Assembly: GCA_028716385.1 (NCBI GenBank)
Contig: JAQUPX010000001.1
Coordinates: 594,775-658,774 of the forward strand
Reading direction: 5' to 3'
Length of the DNA: 64,000 bases
Origin: a bacterium
GTDB taxonomy: Bacteria > Hydrothermota > UBA3073 > JACQXS01 > JAQTXJ01
Shown here: piece after piece, positions 1 through 7,160 of the stretch
Layout of the letters: every line of letters starts with the position of its first letter
Numbering within the stretch: position 1 is the stretch's first letter
Program-made: the position numbers and the translations under genes
The notes under the pieces: generated by a model
Told to the model about the DNA's origin: nothing
Seen by the model: the letters and a program-made list of their open reading frames with translations, nothing else
The model's database searches: none

Positions 1-11
1 AAAGTGAGTTT

Positions 12-962
12 CTAAAGTATAATTTTGATGTATGAACTATTATATACCTCATCCACAAAACCTTGAACATGAGTAACTGTATAAGGCGGGACAATTACAT
101 TATTAAGAAAATAATTCATTACTATCTGTGCTCTTGTTCTAGATAAAACATCATTCCTTGAGTAAACCTGTACGGTTAATTTTTTGGTGTATTTTTCTTT
201 TATGATATCTGCTGCTTCCCTTAATAACAGGAAACCATCTTGAGTTATAGATGTAGAATTTTCACCAGCCCATACCCTATCTCCTCTTAAAGTAGTTACC
301 CATTCTCCCATTTCATTGTATAAAACACCTTTTATAACAAGTTTGCGGCCTATGATTTTCGCGACATTTCCAAGTTTATCACTAGCTTCTGCTGAATAAT
401 AATAAGTAATACCCGGATTTATCATGCTACCATCTATGCCTCTACCATCCCAGAAAATATTTTGAGGAGGTTGCCCTTCTCCACTCCATGTTTTAAATAT
501 GCCACCTCTTTCGTCTCTTAAGAAAACTTCCCATTTTGATACATCTGAACCGTATACAGGATTGAATAATGCTATTTCCTTTCTTACAATTCCTGATAAC
601 CAGGGCTTTATTACCTGTTCGGATGCAAATATAGGATATAAAGTTGTGGCTAATTCATTGTTTAATGCTAATTGTTTATCATAAATATATTCGCCCCTCT
701 GGATATATGCAGTAAGAGCATCAAATGGGTCAAAATATAATTTAAGCGGTATTTTCTTTTCTTCTATTTTACCAGTAAATTTACCTTTTACTTCTACCTG
801 TTCGGATTTCATATCCCCAGAAGCAGCGCCTGCTACTTTTTTTACAGTAGTGTCCTGAGCTATTGCCTGTTGTTTTGTTTGTTGTGGTGCTGTACCTTTT
901 TGTGCAACACTCATCATTGGGACAATAAATAGTAACCCTATTATTAGAATAAATCGTTTCAT
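12..962 (-). CDS. Secreted FlgD-Ig/OmpA-like protein
   Basis: A 316-residue exported protein with a signal peptide (about 1-20, hydrophobic run ending SVA-Q). A polar linker is followed by a FlgD-type Ig-like repeat around residues 140-205, recognisable by WDGRG at 171-175 and the following NPGxTYYY strand. The last 80 residues (about 238-316) resemble an OmpA-like region: a helix starting DGFLLLREAADIIKE, then a VQVYSR strand and a helix rich in R and Q. The family would place it in the periplasm or outer membrane, perhaps touching peptidoglycan. It is the last gene behind ExbB/ExbD/TonB genes on the same strand, about 120 bases after the TonB-like gene, so it may work with that motor. The stop is TAG. 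The exact family is not certain. Confidence 0.6.
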   Translation of the reverse strand: MKRFILIIGLLFIVPMMSVAQKGTAPQQTKQQAIAQDTTVKKVAGAASGDMKSEQVEVKGKFTGKIEEKKIPLKLYFDPFDALTAYIQRGEYIYDKQLALNNELATTLYPIFASEQVIKPWLSGIVRKEIALFNPVYGSDVSKWEVFLRDERGGIFKTWSGEGQPPQNIFWDGRGIDGSMINPGITYYYSAEASDKLGNVAKIIGRKLVIKGVLYNEMGEWVTTLRGDRVWAGENSTSITQDGFLLLREAADIIKEKYTKKLTVQVYSRNDVLSRTRAQIVMNYFLNNVIVPPYTVTHVQGFVDEVYNSSYIKIIL

Positions 963-1082
963 ATAAATTCCCCCTTGTTTTAAAAAATAAAAAATTTTGA
1001 CTTCATTTAGTGAATTATAACTTAAATAACGAATATTCTTCCTTTGTCAACAAGAATTTCCTTGATACTATAATAAAGAAGT

Positions 1083-2090
1083 TTATTGTCCAATTGTAAA
1101 TCTAATTGTTATGCAACCCGGTGTTTCCCCTGATGGTATTTTTGCCCATCTCCAGTTGTCTTTAAGCCATTTTATTACGCCATTATCCCAATCCGGGTAA
1201 CCTGTTGGGGACATTACTATAGTAGAACCTGTTATCTTACCTTCTGCATCTACTTTTAATGAAACCGAAAATACAGCAGCTAATCCTTGTTGTTGTGCCC
1301 AATTAGGATAAGGTGGTGGAGAACCTGCAATTCTTGCTCTATCTGCAAGTGCACCTGATATTTCTATTTGAACAGGACCACTACTTTTCGTATCAATCTG
1401 TTTATTTTCTTTCTTTGAAGTTACTAAAGATTTACTAACACTCTCTAATTTTTCTGCAGGACCATTAGATATTTCTATACCACCTTCTCCAGGCCCTTGT
1501 CCTGAAAAACCTGGTCTTGCGATAAGTCCTACTTGAGCCGGTAATGCTCTTGCTTCTAATGGCATCATAACTTGATCTCGAGCCAATATATCGTCCATAG
1601 ATACACCTTTCCCGATTCGTATGGTTACATCAAGGTCTAAATCTGCATCAAATGCATCCAAATCAAGTTCTACCTGGTCCTTGTTCATATCAAGCATTTT
1701 ATCGATATCTATTTTCATATCTGTTAATTGGTTGTCCATCGGACGAGCAATGTTTTCTAACTTTTTCAACATATTTTCATCTATCTTATCTTTTAATTGT
1801 TGTATCTGAAACAAATCTTTCGGAGTTATAATTGCTGTTTGTGGAGTTGGGGCTTTAGGAGGCTCAGGTGGCTTTTCTTTTTCCGGTTCTTTTTTCTTTT
1901 CTTCTTCTTTTTTCTTTTCTTCCTCTTTATATTCGACTGCTAATAATTTGTTCTTTCTGATTTCTTCCATCTTTTGTTGCAGAAAGAAAGAGAATAACAA
2001 TAACAAATGAAGAAAAACTGAAACAGAAATACAAATAGCAAATTTCCTGTTACTGCTGAATTCTTTGCCTAAATTTTTAACTTTTTTCAT
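1083..2090 (-). CDS. TonB-like energy transducer
   Basis: 335 residues with the classic TonB layout: a short cytoplasmic start, one transmembrane segment (about 17-37), then a Glu/Lys/Pro-rich stretch (about 50-85) that can span the periplasm. The C-terminal domain (about 244-335) contains YPNWAQQQG, a VDAEGKI turn and a closing beta strand, as in TonB C-terminal domains. TonB passes proton-motive energy from an ExbB-ExbD complex to outer-membrane receptors. Its ATG directly follows the stop of the exbD gene before it, so the two are surely cotranscribed. A TolA-like role is the alternative; no TonB-dependent receptor gene is seen in the window. Confidence 0.75.
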   Translation of the reverse strand: MKKVKNLGKEFSSNRKFAICISVSVFLHLLLLFSFFLQQKMEEIRKNKLLAVEYKEEEKKKEEEKKKEPEKEKPPEPPKAPTPQTAIITPKDLFQIQQLKDKIDENMLKKLENIARPMDNQLTDMKIDIDKMLDMNKDQVELDLDAFDADLDLDVTIRIGKGVSMDDILARDQVMMPLEARALPAQVGLIARPGFSGQGPGEGGIEISNGPAEKLESVSKSLVTSKKENKQIDTKSSGPVQIEISGALADRARIAGSPPPYPNWAQQQGLAAVFSVSLKVDAEGKITGSTIVMSPTGYPDWDNGVIKWLKDNWRWAKIPSGETPGCITIRFTIGQ

Positions 2091-2555
2091 TTATTCTGTT
2101 GTTGTTGCAGCTCCAGCACCTTTTCGTTTTAATATACAGAGAGTTACTGCCCCTTTTTGTCTTGCTAAATCCAAAAGCCAAACTACTTTTCCATGCTTAA
2201 CATTTGGGTCGGCGCTTATAGTAACTGTCCTATTTAAACTTCTTAATAAAAGTTGTTCCATAAGATACGGTAAATTTTTCTCATCAATTTCTCTTTCGTT
2301 CAAGATAATTTTGCCATCCCCTTTAAGATATACGCCTACTTTTAATTCCGTCGGGTCATATTGTTCCTGATTTTTGGAAGCTTTTGCTCTCGTAACGGTT
2401 ATTCCCGATAAATACATTAATGGAGCAAAAACAAGAAATATAATAACTAACACTAAACATATATCTACTAATGGTGTAACGTTTATGTCTGTAATAGGAG
2501 GTGCAAAACCCTCAGCATGTTTTTTTAATCTTCTTTCTCTTACAACTACTTTCAT
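2091..2555 (-). CDS. exbD: ExbD/TolR-family protein (second copy)
   Basis: 154 residues. The N-terminal part has the family signature ITDINVTPLVDICLVLVIIF (about 21-40), which contains the single transmembrane helix and the membrane Asp that carries protons. A periplasmic domain follows with the typical ISADPNVKHGKVVWLLD strand-helix. Works with ExbB in a proton-driven motor. Its start overlaps the stop of the preceding exbB by four bases (ATGA), and its own stop abuts the tonB-like start. A 28-residue basic leader precedes the membrane helix, longer than in the first copy. Confidence 0.85.
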   Translation of the reverse strand: MKVVVRERRLKKHAEGFAPPITDINVTPLVDICLVLVIIFLVFAPLMYLSGITVTRAKASKNQEQYDPTELKVGVYLKGDGKIILNEREIDEKNLPYLMEQLLLRSLNRTVTISADPNVKHGKVVWLLDLARQKGAVTLCILKRKGAGAATTTE

Positions 2556-3298
2556 TTACTTTTTCCTTTTACCGAAGTTGTTTTTTTTACAACTCTAGGT
2601 TTTGTTATTTTGGAAATGATTTTAGATAATATTCTTTTTTTAGGTTCTTTAATAATTTCTATTTCCGGCGGTTCCACTCCTGTTAGTTTGGGTACCATCG
2701 TTATAAATTCTTTGCTTGCAATTTCCATTTCTATAAAAACTCTTTTTACTTTATCTGAAAAATAATTAAAAAGAATAACGCATGGAACCGCAACTACCAG
2801 CCCCATAGCAGTTGTAATTAACGCTTCGGCAATACCAACCATGATTGCCATTGGACCGGCTGATGCACTTGTTTGTAACAACTTAAAAGATCTGATAATA
2901 CCAATAACCGTTCCCAACAAACCAATAAATGGTGCTGTGTTACCAAGTGTTCCAAGAATAGGTAAAAATCTTTCTAACGCTTCTCTTTCTGATAATTTTT
3001 GAGCTTCCATAAGTTTAGTAATATTTTTTCTTCCTTGTGTTATATTCACTGCTCCAACTCTAAGCATCTTTGGGAGTGGCTTATTTTCATTGTCACATGC
3101 TTCTACTACCTCAGCGTATTTTTTGTTTGCCATTAGAAGTCTAACTTTTTCCATAAAAGCGCTTAAGTTCATATTTAAATAATGAAAAGTCCATAATCTT
3201 TCTAATGATACGCCTAATGCTAATGCAGAACATGCAAAAAGGATATCAAATACCGGACTAATCTTCATTATTTCAAAAAGATTTATGCCTGCAATCAT
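2552..3298 (-). CDS. exbB: MotA/TolQ/ExbB proton channel (second copy)
   Basis: 248 residues with the ExbB/TolQ pattern: one N-terminal transmembrane helix (about 13-33), a long cytoplasmic loop, then two helices carrying LGTLGNTAPFIGLLGTVIGIIRSF and the GIAEALITTAMGLVVAVPCVI block, which form the channel wall. The C-terminus has an additional Lys-rich tail of about 35 residues. The stop codon is TGA and overlaps the next start (ATGA), one of the places showing that UGA terminates normally here. Paralog of the first exbB in the same operon (211 residues), so the pairs arose by duplication. Confidence 0.88.
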   Translation of the reverse strand: MIAGINLFEIMKISPVFDILFACSALALGVSLERLWTFHYLNMNLSAFMEKVRLLMANKKYAEVVEACDNENKPLPKMLRVGAVNITQGRKNITKLMEAQKLSEREALERFLPILGTLGNTAPFIGLLGTVIGIIRSFKLLQTSASAGPMAIMVGIAEALITTAMGLVVAVPCVILFNYFSDKVKRVFIEMEIASKEFITMVPKLTGVEPPEIEIIKEPKKRILSKIISKITKPRVVKKTTSVKGKSK

Positions 3299-3316
3299 TT
3301 TATTTTATCCTTATAT

Positions 3317-3733
3317 TTATTTTTGCTGTGTCGTAGCAACTGATATTCTGGAACAGCCTAATTTTTTGGCTATATCCATTATTAACAATACTCTGTCATG
3401 ATTAACTTCTTTATCGGCTCTGATTATTAACATCTTATCCGTTCCCTTTGCTTCTACGGCTTCTTTCATAAACTGTGGCAATTCCATAAGTGTGCATGCT
3501 CTGGTGTCAACTGCAGCACTATCTGTAGGATTTATGGCAACCGTTACATTAACGTCTTCCCTTGCTTCCATTGTATTCGCTCTTGGTAATTTAACTTCTA
3601 TAGGGGAAGATGTCATCATAATGGGAACCGTTACCATAAATATAATGACCAACACAAGGCAAATATCTACAAGAGGAGTTACATTAATCTCGGTAATCGG
3701 ATCTTCCGCACCATGACCACCACCCATTCCCAT
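3317..3733 (-). CDS. exbD: ExbD/TolR-family protein (first copy)
   Basis: 138 residues. Carries the family motif PITEINVTPLVDICLVLVII near residue 12, giving one transmembrane helix with its membrane Asp, and a periplasmic domain ending in the ADKEVNHDRVLLIMDIAKKLG helix region. Partner of the exbB that starts at 4406. The start is preceded by a clear AGGAGG. Begins MGMGGGHG, an unusual Gly/His-rich tip. Spaced 18 bases from the following exbB. Confidence 0.87.
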   Translation of the reverse strand: MGMGGGHGAEDPITEINVTPLVDICLVLVIIFMVTVPIMMTSSPIEVKLPRANTMEAREDVNVTVAINPTDSAAVDTRACTLMELPQFMKEAVEAKGTDKMLIIRADKEVNHDRVLLIMDIAKKLGCSRISVATTQQK

Positions 3734-3770
3734 AGTATTCCTCCTCTAAAAATTAATTTCTTATCTATCG

Positions 3771-4406
3771 TTACGCTTTCTTTTTTACTGGAATTGCTCC
3801 CATCTCTGCTAAAAGTTCTTTACTTACAACTTCCATTTCAGTATACCAATTTTTTACTTTTCCCATAAAAGCATTAAATACCATAACGCATGGAATAGCT
3901 ACAAACAACCCCATAGCAGTTGTAATAAGAGCTTCTGCGATACCGACCATGATAACGGTTGGGTCACCGGCTGAATGTTCAAGCAACTTAAATGCTCTGA
4001 TAATACCAATAACCGTTCCTAATAGACCAATAAATGGGGCCGTGTTCCCAAGTGTTCCAAGGACACCAAGAGATTTTTCCAATTTAACCCTTTCTTCCAT
4101 ACGAGAAGCTTCCATTAATTCAGCGATGTCTTCAGCACTTTTATCCCTATTTGTTAAAGCTACGCTGACCATCCTTGGTAATGGTTTATTTTCCTGTGCA
4201 CTATACTGAACAGCTTCATCATACCTGTTCATTGATAGCGATTCCCGTATTCTTTTCATAAAAGAAACTTTATCCATAGATACACGTTTATATGTCATAG
4301 CTCGCTCAAATCCAACAATTATTGCTAATATTAAACATGCGAGCAAAATATCAAATACCGGACTGATTTTCATTATTTCACCTAAGCTAATTCCAGCAAC
4401 GTTCAT
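3771..4406 (-). CDS. exbB: MotA/TolQ/ExbB proton channel (first copy)
   Basis: 211 residues, first gene of the six-gene run. One transmembrane helix near residues 13-33, a cytoplasmic helical region, then the conserved GTLGNTAPFIGLLGTVIGII block and GIAEALITTAMGLFVAIP block that build the proton pathway. The ribosome site AAAGGGGG precedes the ATG. A likely promoter lies about 80 bases upstream. With its ExbD it would form a motor energising TonB-dependent uptake or an envelope-spanning process; which one cannot be decided from the sequence. Confidence 0.88.
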   Translation of the reverse strand: MNVAGISLGEIMKISPVFDILLACLILAIIVGFERAMTYKRVSMDKVSFMKRIRESLSMNRYDEAVQYSAQENKPLPRMVSVALTNRDKSAEDIAELMEASRMEERVKLEKSLGVLGTLGNTAPFIGLLGTVIGIIRAFKLLEHSAGDPTVIMVGIAEALITTAMGLFVAIPCVMVFNAFMGKVKNWYTEMEVVSKELLAEMGAIPVKKKA

Positions 4407-4458
4407 TTAATCCCCCTTTGATTTATTTTTTAACGAATAAAAACTTAAACATTATATT

Positions 4459-4490
4459 TGTATAGTTAAACAATTTTATTTTATTGTCAA
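4459..4490 (-). promoter_or_regulatory. Probable promoter of the exbB-exbD-tonB run
   Basis: On the minus strand TTGACA (4485-4490) is followed by AT-rich DNA containing ACTATA and TATACA at 18 to 20 bases, and a further TATAAT-like run. The -35 is perfect but the exact -10 is ambiguous. Confidence 0.4.
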
Positions 4491-4639
4491 CAAAAATTTT
4501 TAACATTAATTTTTTTTATTTTTATTTTTTGAGTATAATTTATATTTTTAGACAGTAAAATATTACAAAATACGTGGACATTAGTACCAAATTACTAGAA
4601 ATGTATTCCATTTTATCTATTTCTTAAAATTTAATTTTT

Positions 4640-5410
4640 TTATTGAGTTTGTTTATTTTGAGATTTTTTTACGAGTTCTATAAAAGATTCTGGAACAAGA
4701 CTTGCCCCACCTACTAAAGCTCCATCTATGTCTGGTTCTTTCATCAGGTTCTCTATATTAGCCGGGGTTACGCTCCCACCATAAAGTATCCTACAATTGT
4801 CGGCAAGTTCTTTGTTATATCTATTTTTTATTAGTTGTCGTATAAATTTGTGCATTTCTTCCGCAATTTCCGGAGTTGCTGTTTTGCCCGTTCCTATTGC
4901 CCATACAGGCTCATAGGCAATAACAACTTTAGAGAATTTATCTGCAGGTAAATTCTTGCAAGCGCCACTAAATTGCGTTTCTATTATTTTTTGAGCTTTG
5001 CCCGATTCTCTCTCTTCTAAAGTCTCTCCTATGCATACGATAGGAATTAGTCCTGATTCTAAAGAGGATAAGGTTTTATGTGCAATAGTTTCATCAGATT
5101 CATTTAAGTATTTCCGTCTCTCAGAATGTCCAATAATTACATATTTACAGCCAACGTCTAGCAAAGAGGATGCTCCAATTTCTCCTGTATATGCTCCCTG
5201 ATTTTCGTACCATATATTTTGTGCTCCTAATGCAATATTTGAATCTTTTATTATTTCATATACGGATTTTAGAACAGTAAAAGTTGGGCAAATGCATATA
5301 TCTGCTCCTGATAAATTGATTACTCCTTCTTTAATTGCTTTGCTTACCTCTACAGCTTCAGATACTTTTTTATTTAATTTCCAATTTCCTGCAATGAAAG
5401 ATTTTCTCAT
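4640..5410 (-). CDS. tpiA: Triosephosphate isomerase
   Basis: 256 residues, full family length. Interconverts dihydroxyacetone phosphate and glyceraldehyde 3-phosphate in glycolysis and gluconeogenesis. The substrate-binding Lys is K11 in GNWKLN, the catalytic His H95 in IIGHSERR, and the catalytic Glu E167 in AYEPVWAIGTG, which begins the mobile loop. YGGSV and GALVGGASL near the end form the phosphate-binding site. Its neighbours are not glycolytic. No Shine-Dalgarno is visible just before the ATG, and a TTGACA lies only about 45 bases upstream, suggesting a very short leader. Confidence 0.97.
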   Translation of the reverse strand: MRKSFIAGNWKLNKKVSEAVEVSKAIKEGVINLSGADICICPTFTVLKSVYEIIKDSNIALGAQNIWYENQGAYTGEIGASSLLDVGCKYVIIGHSERRKYLNESDETIAHKTLSSLESGLIPIVCIGETLEERESGKAQKIIETQFSGACKNLPADKFSKVVIAYEPVWAIGTGKTATPEIAEEMHKFIRQLIKNRYNKELADNCRILYGGSVTPANIENLMKEPDIDGALVGGASLVPESFIELVKKSQNKQTQ

Positions 5411-5430
5411 ATTTTTTTATTATATAATGT

Positions 5431-5459
5431 ATACATATGTGTATTATCTCCTCTGTCAA
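5431..5459 (-). promoter_or_regulatory. Possible tpiA promoter
   Basis: Minus-strand TTGACA (5454-5459), then 17-18 bases, then ATGTAT/TGTATA. If real, transcription starts about 13 bases before the tpiA ATG. Confidence 0.35.
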
Positions 5460-5469
5460 ATATTTTTAT

Positions 5470-6372
5470 TTAAAGTATGATGATTTCCGTTTCTAACGAA
5501 ATATTAAGCTTATCATATACTCTCTTTTTAACTTCCAAGATAAGCGATTTAACATCTTTATAAGAAGCGTTTCCGGTGTTTAGTATGAAATTTGCGTGTT
5601 TTGGTGACACTAACGCTCCGCCAATTTGTAATCCTTTGCATTCGGCTAACTCTATAAAATATGCGGCCGGTCCATTTTTGGGATTTTTAAATATGCAACC
5701 AGCACTTGGCAAATCCAGGGGAAGTCTATTGTTTCGGTAATTCAAAAGTTCTTTAATTTCGGTGCTGATTTTTTCTTTGTTGCCGTGGGTTAATTCGATT
5801 TTCGCACCCAATATTATCTCTCCGCTTGTTTTGAATCTTGAATTCCGATACTCAAAACTACTTTCCGATTTGTCTAACCAATAGGTTTTATAATTTTTAT
5901 CCATCACTTCAACTTTTTTTACAATCTCGCTAATATATTTTCCCTGAGCTCCGGCATTCATAAAAATTGCGCCTCCAATAGTGCCGGGAATTCCACTAAG
6001 AAATTCTGCCCCGGTTAAACTATTTTTTGTAACAAATTCTAAAAAAGTAGAAATTAAAACACCCGCTTGTATATGAAATGTATAGGGCTCAGTTGTTTCT
6101 CTTATTTCATCAAGGGAAGGGCTGCATATTCTTATAACAAGACTATATGGAGATTTGTCGGGAAATAAAATATTTGTTCCATTGCCGATTATTAACCGGT
6201 TTAAGTTATTTTCCGTTGCAAATTGTAATGCAGATTGCACGCCTTCTGCGCTTTTGGGAAATATGACGACAGGGCACTTTCCCCCGATTTGAAAACTCGT
6301 GTAAGAACTAAGGTTTTCATCGACTTTGAAGTCACAGAATTCAATATTATTCAAGTTCATACCCATCATCAT
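5470..6372 (-). CDS. murB: UDP-N-acetylenolpyruvoylglucosamine reductase
   Basis: 300 residues. Makes UDP-N-acetylmuramate from the enolpyruvyl intermediate with NADPH and FAD, in the cytoplasm, for peptidoglycan. The FAD-binding part shows YTSFQIGG near 24-31, IGNGTNIL at 62-69 and LSGIPGTIGGAIFMNAGAQG at about 125-144. The active-site motif reads PSAGCIFKNP (222-231): residue 225 is Cys where many MurB proteins have the proton-donating Ser; Cys variants exist in the family. LETE near the end supplies the conserved acidic residues. Four Met codons lie within the first five residues, so the start may be a few codons later. Not next to other mur genes. Confidence 0.94.
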   Translation of the reverse strand: MMMGMNLNNIEFCDFKVDENLSSYTSFQIGGKCPVVIFPKSAEGVQSALQFATENNLNRLIIGNGTNILFPDKSPYSLVIRICSPSLDEIRETTEPYTFHIQAGVLISTFLEFVTKNSLTGAEFLSGIPGTIGGAIFMNAGAQGKYISEIVKKVEVMDKNYKTYWLDKSESSFEYRNSRFKTSGEIILGAKIELTHGNKEKISTEIKELLNYRNNRLPLDLPSAGCIFKNPKNGPAAYFIELAECKGLQIGGALVSPKHANFILNTGNASYKDVKSLILEVKKRVYDKLNISLETEIIIL

Positions 6373-6426
6373 TTAATATATGATATGTTCAATATTGTTT
6401 AAGAGAAAGGTTTTGTCCATCTGTTC

Positions 6427-6478
6427 TGCTTGCTCGTCCATCAATCTTTTTGGTATAAGACGGATTGGGTAGCAAGCA
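6427..6478. repeat. Imperfect inverted repeat after the Wzz-like gene start
   Basis: TGCTTGCT (6427-6434) and AGCAAGCA (6471-6478) are exact inverted copies flanking about 36 bases. There is no U-run, so it is not a typical terminator; it may be a cruciform or an old repeat. Confidence 0.35.
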
Positions 6479-6486
6479 AGTTTATA

Positions 6487-7158
6487 TTATGGATTTTTTC
6501 TAAGTTTTGTAAAATACTCTAAGAAAAAAGATAATAATATTCCTACGAACAGAGCAAGCGCTCCTGCAATTAATAAATTAAATTTTACTTTTGGGGAAGA
6601 TGGATATTCTGGTGGTATGGCTGAATCCAGCAAAGTAGCAATGGGTTTTACAGAAGAGATTTTTAGTTTTTCATTGATACTGTCAAGATTTGTTGCATAA
6701 AAATTAGCCATACTTGCGGCAAGTTTCGGGTCGGAGGCGCTTACTTTAATTGATATTGTATTATCTTTTGGCAAAGAAATACTTGTCATTTCTCTTATTT
6801 TGCTTACAGCGTCTAAGTGAGTTTTTGTTTTGAAAAAAGCCATTAAATTAAAATTTTGCTCTACGAGTTCTGCCATACGCCTTGACTTTAGCATCGTTAC
6901 AATAGCTTGTGATGCAGTCCCGCCACCATATAATCCACTTGGTAATTGCTGTGCTAATAGAGAGGAGAGACCTGAACCACTTTTAACGTCCGAGATCATT
7001 TCAGGCTGAAGAATAGTAGCAGTCGCTTCATAAAGTCTAGCTTGAGTTATACTAAAAATCAATGTAACGATTTCTATTGCAATGAAAAGAATACTTAATA
7101 AACGCCAATGTTTTATTATTACCTTGAAATAATCAAGAATATTTATTTCTTCATTCAT
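6487..7158 (-). CDS. Wzz-like polysaccharide chain-length / co-polymerase protein
   Basis: 223 residues with the polysaccharide co-polymerase layout: a cytoplasmic start (NILDYFKVIIKHW), transmembrane helix about 19-39, a periplasmic domain with the YEATATILQP strand, and a second helix near the end (LLIAGALALFVGILLSFFLEYF) preceded by the Pro-rich PPEYPSSPK motif. No tyrosine-kinase domain follows, so this is the short Wzz type. It begins two bases after the SLBB exporter gene ends, so the pair should act together in exporting a capsule, O-antigen or exopolysaccharide. No polymerase or flippase is seen nearby. Confidence 0.82.
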   Translation of the reverse strand: MNEEINILDYFKVIIKHWRLLSILFIAIEIVTLIFSITQARLYEATATILQPEMISDVKSGSGLSSLLAQQLPSGLYGGGTASQAIVTMLKSRRMAELVEQNFNLMAFFKTKTHLDAVSKIREMTSISLPKDNTISIKVSASDPKLAASMANFYATNLDSINEKLKISSVKPIATLLDSAIPPEYPSSPKVKFNLLIAGALALFVGILLSFFLEYFTKLRKNP

Positions 7159-7160
7159 AT

